Both the position numbers and the translations under genes were made by a program. Below the pieces are notes generated by a model that ran no database searches, was not told the origin of the DNA, and was given only the letters and a program-made list of their open reading frames with translations. Positions 22,602-32,300 of a stretch of DNA of 64,000 nt are shown here, piece by piece (position 1 is the stretch's first letter; each line of letters starts with the position of its first letter). Origin of the DNA: Sthenelais limicola (Eukaryota; Annelida; Polychaeta; Phyllodocida; Sigalionidae); the NCBI GenBank assembly GCA_942159475.1, contig OW804096.1:127214941-127278940 (forward strand), in the 5' to 3' direction.

Positions 22602-25600
22602 GCCACCGGGATACTGTCCAGCAAGTCACCGGTAATGAAGCATGGATAGCAGTTGAAGGCCGTTGGGATCCGTCTACAGCAGGAATTGTGGTGGAAGGGA
22701 GATGTAAGGGTGTGGACATTCAGTGGCTAGTTGATACAGGTGCCTGCACGACCATAATCAGTAAATGGACGTGGGAAAGAATGAATGAACCACCCCCATT
22801 GAGACATTCCAAGATAAGAATCACAGGGGCTGGAGGATCACCGGTAGACGTGCTAGGCGAAGCAGAGATAGGGGTGGATTTTGGATCACTATTTTTAGAG
22901 ATGAAAGTCATTGTGGCCAAACTGGATGAAGGTGGGATATTGGGCATGGATGTTATCAGAGCAAGACGGGGACTTGTAGATACAGACACCGGGACTATTT
23001 TTCTAAATTCCCAAAAGGTGTTACAACCCCAGAAAGCACATGGATTTGCATATGCGGCCCAGGAAACAACCATAACGGCTGGAAGTCGAGTAAGAATGAA
23101 TATTACTTGGGATGTAATGGAGCATCGTGGAAATGCTGGAGATCGAGAGCCTCTTGGAGAGGTGGGCGATCGGATTCTTATTATGGAGGATGATGACCTT
23201 ATCCAGGATGTTAGGATAGCAAGGACTGTTCATTTCCCTCAGGGGACAGAAGGTGTAGCAGAAGTATTGAATAGAGGGCTACAGGATATACGTATCCCCA
23301 AAGGTAGTAAAGTAGCTGTGTGGGCTGAGGGAGAGGATACAATGCTTCCCCCCCCACCTGATGATGACCCAAGTGGAGGAGACATTACTTGGAATACATT
23401 GGATGATTTGTGGGCGCAAACAGATCTACAGGTGATAGAAGGGTGCGAGGAACAGATACAAGGATTGTATGAGAAATTCCAGGGGCTATTTCTCCGGAAG
23501 GGAGAAACACTGGGAAGGACTGGCCTCACCAAGCATCACATAGATACTGGAGACCACCCCCCGATTAAACAAAGACCCCGACGTGTCCCCATCCACAGGA
23601 AACACATCGTTGATGAGGAGCTACAGAAAATGGAAGAGGGAGGAATTATCGAACCATGTAAAGGCCCCTGGGCTAGCCCCATAGTGCTTGTTAAAAAGAA
23701 AGACGGTGGCTGGCGTTTTTGCATCGATTACAGAAATGTCAACAAGATCACAAAGAAGGATGCCTATCCCCTACCACGTATGGACGATACGTTAGACATG
23801 CTGAGCGGAGCGAGCGTATTTTGCACGCTTGACCTTGCTAGCGGCTACTGGCAAGTTGAAATGGATGCGAGTAGTATAGAGAAAACGGCCTTTTGCACAC
23901 ATCGCGGTCTGTACCAGTTCAATGTAATGCCGTTTGGGCTGGTAAATGCTCCATCCACATTTGAAAGACTAATGGATACGGTATTAGCTGGTCTTGTGGG
24001 AGAAGAATGCCTTGTGTACCTCGATGACATAATAATTTATGGTCGGACAGTGCAGGAATGTGCAGACAGGCTTGATCGTGTGCTGGAGCGAATCAGGCTG
24101 GCTGGCCTAACAATAAAACCATCAAAGTGTCAGCTATTTCAAGCCTCTGTGGCCTTCTTGGGACATGTTGTCTCAAAGGAGGGCGTGGCCACAGATCCGG
24201 ATAAGATCGCAGCTGTGAAAAGCTGGCCCTACCCTACAAATAAGGAACAGCTCAGGAGTTTCCTTGGATTTTGCTCGTATTATAGATCATTCGTAAAGGA
24301 CTTTTCAATTATTGCTGCACCTATGTTTCAACTCACAAAGAAAGATGTCCCCTATGTATGGACCCCTGAGTGTACTGAATCAATGGATAAAATACGGGAG
24401 AGTTTGTGTGATGCTCCAGTGCTTGCATTTCCTGACCCCAAAGCAATGATGATTCTCGATTCAGATGCCTGTCAGTTTGGAATTGGCTGTGTGTTGTCTC
24501 AGGTTATAGATGGGAAAGAACGAGTGTTGGGATATGCTAGCCGTACCTTGGATAAAGCCCAGAGGAATTATTGTGTCACACGTCAAGAGCTACTCGCTGT
24601 GATTTTTGGTGTAAGGAAATACCGCTCTTATCTCATTGGAGGCGATTTCCTCGTCAGGACGGATCACAGTGCTCTGAGATGGTTACTTGACATGAAAGAG
24701 CCTGAAGGACAGATGGCTAGGTGGATTGAGGAATTATCTACATATACCTTTAAAGTGGAACACCGTGCAGGCCGAAAACACCTGAATGCCGACGGGCTAT
24801 CAAGAATCCCATGCTGCCAGTGTCATAGGATAGACACAAATGAGGAAATGGGCGATGGAATAGCAGTAATCAGGAGTATTACATGGGATGAAGGGCGCAT
24901 CTCGGTACGAGAGAAGCAGGAAGCGGAGCCTATGTGTGTCCTTTTCAAACAGGCAGTGACAGATGGCCAGGTACCCAATGATGAACAGAGACTACCTGGA
25001 AGTGACTGGCTCTGGCTTAAGCATAATTACCAAGCATTGGCCATCCAGAATGACATACTCGGTAGCTACAGGTGGACTGGAGCTGGGGGCAGAGAATGGC
25101 GAGCATACGTTCCTCCGTTGGCAAGGAGAGAGTTTATGGAAATGACACATGGTGGACCACTTGGTGCTCATTTGGGTCGAGACAAGACTCTCAGCAAATT
25201 GAGGCGCTCATGCTACTGGCCTACAATGTCCAGAGATGTGGCTACATTTGTCTCTGCTTGTGTTTTATGCCAACAACGAAAACCCCCACCCAGGAAGAAG
25301 AGAACGGCCTTGGGAGAGAGGCCATTGAAGGGAGCCTGGGAGGAAATTGCCATCGACATTACTGGACCATTCCCACGGTCACAAGCTGGCAATAAGTATG
25401 TCTTAGTTGTGTCAGATCTGTTCTCCAGGTGGACAGAGGCCTTCCCAATAAGTGATTTCACTGCAAAGACTGTAGCTGACGTGCTAGTGACAGAGGTCGT
25501 GTGCAGGTATGGCACACCATTGGTGTGGCACTCTGACCAGGGGAGAAATTTCGAATCCAATTTATTTAAAGAGGTGGCACGACTCCTAGGCATTGATAAA

Positions 25601-27979
25601 TCACGAACATGCAGCTTTCACCCGATCGCAAATGGCCAGGTGGAGAGATATAACCGTACGTTGGGAGCCATGCTGGCCACTCTTGTTAATTCTAGACAGG
25701 ATAATTGGGACTCCTTTCTTCCCTTCATCACATCCTCCTACCGCGCCTCTGTTCATCCCACCACCAAATTCACACCCAATTACCTGGCAATGGGTAGAGA
25801 GATGAATATGCCATGGGATATAGCCTATCCATCTCATGGGGAAAACTTGACAGACTCCAAGGAGGAGTACATAATACAACTTCTGGAAAGGATTGAGGTA
25901 GCACACAGAGTTGCGTTTGAGAACATCAAAGTGACAAGAAAGAAAGAAAAGTGCTATTATGATCGGAATGTGAAAGCAACTAGATACCAGGAGGGTCAAA
26001 TGGTGTGGGTCTTTCAACCTTTCAGGAAGGTTGGGAAGTCACCCAAGTTACAGAGGTTCTGGACTGGGCCCTGGGAGATTACAGAGGTGCTGAGTGATAT
26101 GGTGTACAGAGTAAAAAAGGGCAGAACCCAAAAAGTCATCCATGGGGATATCATGAAGGCCGCCGACATGGGAGAACGGGTGCTATACCGATTGCGCCAT
26201 TACCAACCTGTGATGGGTGACGGGTGCCAACAGCAGGGTGATAAAACAGGTGTCAACTATCCGTCCCCCTGTTGTACTGATGTCACCAGGCCTTTGCTCG
26301 GCAGCAACCACCGTGGAGGAGGGGTGACGAGGGCAAAGGCCAAAGGAGAACAATCTGGTCTGGCTGTCCTGATGCTGAAGGAGTACAGCTTTTGGGGACG
26401 ATGGAATCGCATTCCATGGGCCCGAGCCAGGGTGGTGGAGGTGAATTCCCCAGCCCAGGAGCCCTCAGGGTGGGAGGGAGGAGGCCTCACACTTATAAAA
26501 AGCAACCCAGAGGGAGTCAGGTCAGTCTCTGACACAATGTCACGCTACCACCAGTGTCCCTACTGCTCCTGGGTCTCCAGAGACCGGCGAGATTGGAGAA
26601 GGCACAAGGAAACACACGAGGATTTAATCTACGGGCTGGCTTGTCCCCACTGCCCTCAGGTGAAAAGGAGTGGCCGAGCCACTGAGATGGTGCATCATCG
26701 GGCAAACCTCCATGGCGACCCGAAGGATATATCGCTGGGGTCGAGTGGTGTTTTTGTGGTCACCAGCACCAACCCCCTGAAGGGCAGACCAGCCACCCCT
26801 TATGAGACAGCAATGTTTGACCGGGGACATCGCCGAGTATGTGACCTCCCTCTGGAGGAGTATGACTCCAGGAGGCCGGAGAGTAGCCCTCACCACAAGA
26901 GGCCCCTCTCACCTGCTCCCAGGGTGGGAAAGGAGAATAAGAGGAGGAGAGTGGAACAAACGGGGGAGAGAGATGCTCCTGAGAAGGATACTAAACGCAA
27001 GAGCAAGAGCAAGAAAGAAGATCGAGATAAGGGAAGCAGTAGGTCGTTGCTGGGGGCATTAGACAATGCTCGCCCAGAGAGAGCCCCTCGGAGCAGCTCT
27101 ACAGCAACCTACGTGCCCAGCACGGAAATGGTCTCTCCCTCCCATGATGACTTGGGTCCCCCTCCCCCTTATGAGTTGGATGGAGACGTGATTGTCAGGG
27201 ACTTGACCAAACATGCTCTACCTATGAGGATACCAGAAAAGGTTATGAGAGATCTAGTGGTCAAGGATGTGGATGTGGAGTGTGGGGCCGGGGTGGTGTC
27301 AGAGACAGTCTATGAAGAGACCAAGGTCACCAGTAGCGACTCGACCTCCATGGCTGCGGCTGTGGAGGCGATATTACTATTGGCCAATGACCAATCTGAC
27401 GTCGCCCCGGTGGAATGCACCAACCGGATAACGACACCATCAGTGCATTCTTCTCATCGTCCCCTCCCAGTCATCTCCATCTCAACCTCGGAGGAAGGAG
27501 GCTGGGATTTGAACAGTAGTACCAAACGCACCCTAGCCTCGCTGCTCCCCGAACCAGAGGCTGAGCCAACCCCTGCCTTCGCCGCCATGCCCCCTCTACC
27601 CCCGAGACAGACACAGGTCACCAGCGGTGGCACCTTCAATCCCTTGGATCCACATCCTAGGTTGACCACCATGGTAATTCCCCAAGGTATTGCTCATGAA
27701 CTCCATCAGGAGACCTGGGAAGCCAAGAAAAAGGGCAAGACTAGGGCGTTGAGTTTCCGCCGTGTGTTTACGTGGAGAACAACCGATGACCGGCCCCTGC
27801 TTGTACAACCAGAGGGACCCCCGTCCCTACCTGCCTGGCCAGGATTTCCCGATCAGGAAGAAAAGGAAATTAACACCAAAACCCCCGCAGGAAATGACGG
27901 GATGACATTCACCCAGGAGGTCATTGCCACCTATGAGAGGGTGATGGAGGAAATTCCCCCGGAGCAGAGGGATCTATAG
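22574..27979 (+). CDS. pol: Pol polyprotein: protease, reverse transcriptase, RNase H, integrase, plus C-terminal zinc-finger extension
   Basis: The -1 frame is open from 22574 to the stop at 27979 and is reached by frameshifting near 22586; there is no need for an internal start. Residue numbers count from the GTG at 22688. Aspartic protease: DTGA (16-19) and ILGMD (84-88). Reverse transcriptase, about 292-480: D382 in LDLASGYWQV and YLDD at 444-447. RNase H: D593 (in LDSD, 590-593), E634 and D659. Integrase: zinc site H821, H828, C858, C861; catalytic D890, D950, E986 with the canonical 35-residue spacing; GPW (1127-1129) marks a GPY/F module. No chromodomain is seen. From about 1150 to 1763 there is an extension with two C2H2 fingers (1290-1310 and 1319-1342), a Lys/Arg-rich stretch (about 1400-1460) and PPPPY (1491-1495). 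All catalytic residues are present, so the enzyme looks functional. Confidence 0.96.
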   Translation, partial: RSGKRQRTVSHRDTVQQVTGNEAWIAVEGRWDPSTAGIVVEGRCKGVDIQWLVDTGACTTIISKWTWERMNEPPPLRHSKIRITGAGGSPVDVLGEAEIGVDFGSLFLEMKVIVAKLDEGGILGMDVIRARRGLVDTDTGTIFLNSQKVLQPQKAHGFAYAAQETTITAGSRVRMNITWDVMEHRGNAGDREPLGEVGDRILIMEDDDLIQDVRIARTVHFPQGTEGVAEVLNRGLQDIRIPKGSKVAVWAEGEDTMLPPPPDDDPSGGDITWNTLDDLWAQTDLQVIEGCEEQIQGLYEKFQGLFLRKGETLGRTGLTKHHIDTGDHPPIKQRPRRVPIHRKHIVDEELQKMEEGGIIEPCKGPWASPIVLVKKKDGGWRFCIDYRNVNKITKKDAYPLPRMDDTLDMLSGASVFCTLDLASGYWQVEMDASSIEKTAFCTHRGLYQFNVMPFGLVNAPSTFERLMDTVLAGLVGEECLVYLDDIIIYGRTVQECADRLDRVLERIRLAGLTIKPSKCQLFQASVAFLGHVVSKEGVATDPDKIAAVKSWPYPTNKEQLRSFLGFCSYYRSFVKDFSIIAAPMFQLTKKDVPYVWTPECTESMDKIRESLCDAPVLAFPDPKAMMILDSDACQFGIGCVLSQVIDGKERVLGYASRTLDKAQRNYCVTRQELLAVIFGVRKYRSYLIGGDFLVRTDHSALRWLLDMKEPEGQMARWIEELSTYTFKVEHRAGRKHLNADGLSRIPCCQCHRIDTNEEMGDGIAVIRSITWDEGRISVREKQEAEPMCVLFKQAVTDGQVPNDEQRLPGSDWLWLKHNYQALAIQNDILGSYRWTGAGGREWRAYVPPLARREFMEMTHGGPLGAHLGRDKTLSKLRRSCYWPTMSRDVATFVSACVLCQQRKPPPRKKRTALGERPLKGAWEEIAIDITGPFPRSQAGNKYVLVVSDLFSRWTEAFPISDFTAKTVADVLVTEVVCRYGTPLVWHSDQGRNFESNLFKEVARLLGIDKSRTCSFHPIANGQVERYNRTLGAMLATLVNSRQDNWDSFLPFITSSYRASVHPTTKFTPNYLAMGREMNMPWDIAYPSHGENLTDSKEEYIIQLLERIEVAHRVAFENIKVTRKKEKCYYDRNVKATRYQEGQMVWVFQPFRKVGKSPKLQRFWTGPWEITEVLSDMVYRVKKGRTQKVIHGDIMKAADMGERVLYRLRHYQPVMGDGCQQQGDKTGVNYPSPCCTDVTRPLLGSNHRGGGVTRAKAKGEQSGLAVLMLKEYSFWGRWNRIPWARARVVEVNSPAQEPSGWEGGGLTLIKSNPEGVRSVSDTMSRYHQCPYCSWVSRDRRDWRRHKETHEDLIYGLACPHCPQVKRSGRATEMVHHRANLHGDPKDISLGSSGVFVVTSTNPLKGRPATPYETAMFDRGHRRVCDLPLEEYDSRRPESSPHHKRPLSPAPRVGKENKRRRVEQTGERDAPEKDTKRKSKSKKEDRDKGSSRSLLGALDNARPERAPRSSSTATYVPSTEMVSPSHDDLGPPPPYELDGDVIVRDLTKHALPMRIPEKVMRDLVVKDVDVECGAGVVSETVYEETKVTSSDSTSMAAAVEAILLLANDQSDVAPVECTNRITTPSVHSSHRPLPVISISTSEEGGWDLNSSTKRTLASLLPEPEAEPTPAFAAMPPLPPRQTQVTSGGTFNPLDPHPRLTTMVIPQGIAHELHQETWEAKKKGKTRALSFRRVFTWRTTDDRPLLVQPEGPPSLPAWPGFPDQEEKEINTKTPAGNDGMTFTQEVIATYERVMEEIPPEQRDL
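22580..22633 (+). promoter_or_regulatory. -1 ribosomal frameshift signal: slippery GGGAAAC plus predicted pseudoknot
   Basis: G_GGA_AAC at 22580-22586 is in the gag frame as X_XXY_YYZ. After a 6-base spacer, GGACAGTA (22593-22600) pairs with TACTGTCC (22612-22619) as a perfect 8-bp stem. Loop bases ACCGG (22605-22609) can pair with CCGGT (22629-22633), giving an H-type pseudoknot. The -1 frame is open from 22574 and gag stops at 22599, so only slippage in this interval makes Gag-Pol (about 2,214 residues). The element arrangement is textbook; the structure is predicted by eye. Confidence 0.88.
26555..26713 (+). other. Two C2H2 zinc fingers in the Pol C-terminal extension
   Basis: Finger 1 is C1290-x2-C1293-x12-H1306-x3-H1310, a classical spacing. 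Finger 2 is C1319-x2-C1322-x13-H1336-x5-H1342, or H1337-x4-H1342. They are followed by a strongly basic, probably nuclear-localising segment. DNA or RNA binding, for example target choice, is inferred from the fold alone. Confidence 0.8.
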
Positions 27980-28721
27980 AGTATTTGTGAGAAGTCAGAC
28001 CAATTGCTATACGACAGCATGGAAAGTGAAGTGCTATTAACCAGTGAATTGAAATTGTGTTTCCCTACTCCCCCTCCTTAGGGAGAGGATAGGCCTCTTC
28101 TAAGTTCTGTGTATGTGCCAGCCAAGTGATGTTAGGAACATTTGCTCCATGCCTGGAGTCAAGGACAGTAATCCGAGATTTCTTCACCTTATTATAAACA
28201 TTGACTTTTGCTACACAAAGAGTGTAGTTGCTGAAATCAAGAACACTTCTTATTTTTAAATTGACTCTTAATGCTCCGTGTCACATAGTAACGATCACTG
28301 GATGGTGATATACTTGTCTTAAGCGCGTGTGGAGTGGTTCGTCCCACAAGAATGTTGATTGCTGAAATATGATACCGGGTGTCTGCTACCGCTTGTCATG
28401 ATGTGAGAGGCACGCGCGGGTGTTATCGCTGGCCAACTGACCACAGCCGCCGCCCGTATGGTCACTTGTGCGTTGACAGATAAAGTCTAGATGACTTGTT
28501 TAATAGACTATTTACACTATATGCTTGTATGCCTGATTTTTATGTTGTATACACCCACCTTTAGTCGATATTTACTGTATAACGATGAAGTTGTTTTGGT
28601 TCACGTTTAAAGAACGCGGGTAGAGCTTTTATAACCTTTTACTATGTTTCTTTTATTATGTTTGCCATTTATGTGCAGCCTCTGAGTTCTCGAGGACGAG
28701 AACAACCTCAGAAGGGGGCTC
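27980..28721 (+). other. 3' non-coding region of the retrotransposon
   Basis: 742 bp between the pol stop and the 3' LTR. I found no envelope-like frame, membrane segment or antisense gene. Near its end GTTCTCG (28686-28692) and CGAGAAC (28697-28703) form a short stem just before the polypurine tract. Confidence 0.7.
28710..28718 (+). other. Polypurine tract (AGAAGGGGG)
   Basis: A purine run that ends three bases before the 3' LTR, where the plus-strand primer is expected. Confidence 0.8.
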
Positions 28722-29344
28722 TGTTATAGGATAGCTTATTTGATTGGTATAGGGGTGACGATCGTCACCCAGGTATGTTAGTTATGTGTTCTGGGGTTCA
28801 TTGAGTCTGCTCCTAAATGTGTCAACACCCCATTACTTTAGGTATGGGGACGAGGGGACGAGCCGTCACCCAGGACGAGCCGTCACCCATGTTAAACCGT
28901 CCCCCTTCTTTTATGGTTATTTTATGAGTATTTTATGTGTTCTTCTTGAGTATATAAGGCTCACTGTGAGTCGTGTAGATTTGTCATTTACCATCTTGAC
29001 CCTTCCCTGGATACTTGTACTGGATTTAACTTGGAATAAAACCTGACTACTTTGGAAACTTACTTACTCGCTTCTACTCTTTCTTAGCGCGCTCCAACTC
29101 GCCGACCAAGGTCACTAAGACCCCATCTACCTCCTCCAGGGGGACGACTAAGCTTTTCTCTAAGTAAATCGCCACGCTACCACGTTCTAGATCTACATAG
29201 GAATGGCCCATGAGTCTACTCTCTCTCAGGAATATTTGCGGGACGAGTCTAATACCGGTAGTTTAAGTTCCAATAGCTCTAATAGTAATCAACCTAATTC
29301 TTTAATTAATCAACAACCAAAGGAGGACGAGCCAAACCGCAACA
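28722..29344 (+). repeat. 3' LTR, 623 bp
   Basis: Same length as the 5' LTR and, by direct reading, the same sequence. TATA box at 28951-28957 and AATAAA at 29035-29040. It repeats the gag ATG at 29203, which here opens a 52-codon frame (47 Gag codons plus five flanking codons) ending at 29361. Confidence 0.96.
29035..29040 (+). terminator. Polyadenylation signal AATAAA in the 3' LTR
   Basis: The expected 3'-end signal of the retrotransposon transcript. Because the element is in sense with the host gene, it may also act on the host pre-mRNA. Confidence 0.7.
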
Positions 29345-29348
29345 ATAC

Positions 29349-32300
29349 TATCCAGCTATGATATTGAAGTAAATCTGTACTTGTCTATTCTAAAATTGGG
29401 CCTTGGTTGATAACAAAGAAACATCAATTGCTCTAAAATATATGTCTTATCCAGCCAGTCAAATTGCCTGCTCTGGGGTCAATGTTCTACTCTTCAAACT
29501 AACACGTCCTTCGTATACACAAACTTTGTTCCACTTAGGACTCCTCTACAAAAAACTACTGTGAATGTGTATATAAACTCAAGTAAGTAAGTAAACGGTG
29601 GTAACTTGTGCCTTGGCATACATGATGAAGCTGATTATATTTTCAACATCTTCACTGTTTTCTCTCTCAAGGAATCTCCTCACTATTGTGGCAAGGTTTA
29701 GGATGAATGAATGTCCCTATCGCATATCCAATTATAACTCAGCAATACACATGTTTTGATGCATGTGGAAATAAGGCGTATTGAGTTGTTTATATTGAAA
29801 GTCCATTTGATTTATACCTAATCAAATTCTTGATAATTTGGTTGTGAATAGTGACTTATGTCCTTTAGTATCTATCGAATGAGTACCTGAAATAATTTAT
29901 GATATGACAAGTTTGATATTGAGAATATACATTATGTATAATCGCTTACCAGTCTCATATATATTATATATATAATATACATGAGCGTGGTAGATGATTC
30001 TGTAACATACATGCAAAAAGCTGCATCTAAACTCAACAAAACTAAAACCAAACACCCCGCCAAACGATGCAGCTCATTAATATTCCATCCAACTTTGACC
30101 CTTGACTCCTGACATAATTGCCTTGTCAGTTCCATCAGTTCCTTCCTGGAGTGTCCCTCGTATCACCATCAGAATCATCTCTTTCCCATATCGCACTTGG
30201 AGTTCTTTTAAAAGCCGAAGGTGCTATCTTACTAGAAGGAATGCATGCTTAGCAACCATTACCCATGCGTGACAATGAACGTGTGTTAAATGCTTATAAT
30301 ACTAAGCAGTCCGTACGCCCAAATATCGAGTGGTATTATGGCATCACACATTATTGTATCCTCCTGATGAATATCACAAATATTTAAGGTCAATAAATAA
30401 TTTGCATTTGAAATATTTGGAGTATGTATCTTAACGGCGTGCAATGGTAGGGAATGCATGCTTGGAAATCTGGTCAAACATTTGGTCATTAGTATCGTTA
30501 TGTACACATGTTTTTACGAAAGTGTTGCTCGTGTAGTACAGTAGAACTCTTATTTGAGAGAGAAGAAGGATAAAAAGCAGATTTAAGTCAATATAATAGT
30601 ATTGAGATGGTATAATTGTAACTAAAAAAGGATTGGTTTGCAGGTAAGGCTTCTTTTTGTTTTAAAGGTTAATAAGGGACCGGACAATCACTTCTGCACG
30701 AGATGCTCGGTAGTTGAGATGGTGGCAGAATAACATAATCTGAATTTACTTCTGCCAACATGATCTATGCGCAATGTCATCTGACATTTCATGAAAAATG
30801 CATAAAAACTACCCCTAATATAATCGTAGTTTACTTTTGTATAGAAAATGTTTGAGAATTGCATGTTGTTTTGAGGAAAATTTCCAAAATCAGCTCATGG
30901 AATCAGAACCCAAAACACTCTGGCTGGTTCTGGCTGTTCATTGTACAACCCAGCTATCGAACTCCTTCACTTCCAAAAACGTCTTCATGCGAGTATAAAA
31001 GTCAAGGACCAATAGTCCCACTCCGATCTAAATATTTATCAGGCTGTATATAAAACGTTTATATTCAGATCACCGATCGTGTAGATGCAGAAGAGCCACC
31101 GAAGAGTGTGGTGTTGATACATATGGACTTCTCGCGCTAATCCGACCAGATATACCGACTATAGCAGAGTCCCTCAGCGGTCTCTCCCCATCCCCTTTCC
31201 AACAACCAAACCAATACCTCCAGGGGCAATCAACTCCTGTCCAGGATCCAGGGTGATCCATTGGATCCTCCGTGGCGATGGTTTAATATCTTTCTCATGG
31301 GGGAAAGGGTATATATAAGGTTATACATATAAGGCCTTAACCGTCCTAGTAGGAGAGGGGGACTGGCGTGTGGTTCGGGCAATTGACGGGTAAAGGTGCT
31401 CTTTGATAGTTCTTATATATCCTATCATGAATATTATTGGTGGCGCGGGCGTTTTATGTTCCCCTGAGAGGTAGTTATCAGCTACATATGTTTCAATGAT
31501 TGTACATCTCCAACACTACTGCATAGAATATGAATTAATTATCCATTGAAATATACATGGTCACCTTGTTCATGTCCTTGTCCATGTTCCTTATACTAGC
31601 ATTACTAACAGGCCTGGCGACCATTATTTGAAAATTAATTCCCTAAATGGGAGGTGTGTATGTCGAAAGAAAAGTTGAAAATACCCCAAAAAGATCATAC
31701 AAAATATAAAGGGACGCAGTGTAACATGCTTTAGAAGTGTATATGCCTCGATGACAGGCTAGTGTGAACGAAACCTTAAAGAGAATATCCTTAATAGGAA
31801 TATTGTACTTCTATTTCATTGACCTATTAGTTATGAACAACATTTAAAGAGTGTGCGTATAGTCTTGTACGTTTAGTATTCTTATCATTCTACAAGACGC
31901 TAAGGACGTCATAAAAATATATCTTGGTGTGATTGGATCTTTTAGACAGCTAAGCCCTGGGTTGCCTGACGGGATCTAAATATTCTGGAGGCATATGTTA
32001 TTTGATTCTAAATAAAGGCGGAGGGGGACGTAAGACTATTCCAATACAGAAAAAGTCGAAATGGCAGACTGGTGCAGAGTATTGATCATCTTAAACTCGA
32101 GGTAGACTGACTCAATTGTCTTATGTAATTAGTATGTATACCTATGATGAATCTCACATGCAAATCACAGGTGTTAGAATGTATACCTTATTGATTGGTC
32201 TTCATAATCATAATACATTAATTGTATGTATAATCTATTCTGTGTATTCAGCTAATAAAACTTTTCAACAACAACTAAGATCATGTATATACTTATATGA

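Larger units (their letters stand above)
20855..29344 (+). mobile_element. Complete Ty3/gypsy-type LTR retrotransposon, 8,490 bp
   Basis: Two 623-bp LTRs (20855-21477 and 28722-29344) begin TGTTATAGG and end CAACA. The insertion is bordered by the 4-bp duplication ATAC (20851-20854 and 29345-29348). In order it carries a promoter in U3, gag starting inside the 5' LTR, a tRNA-Leu primer-binding site, a -1 frameshift signal, pol ordered protease, reverse transcriptase, RNase H, integrase (the Ty3/gypsy order), a long C-terminal extension, a non-coding tail and a polypurine tract. No envelope gene is visible. Reading the LTRs side by side I found no difference, and gag and pol have no stops or frameshifts beyond the programmed one. 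It is clearly less AT-rich than the surrounding intron and lies in the sense orientation of the host gene. Confidence 0.97.

Noticed and set aside
22720..27808. Minus-strand and off-frame open frames within the retrotransposon, up to 138 codons
   Set aside because: They overlap well-supported gag and pol coding sequence and are shadows of it.
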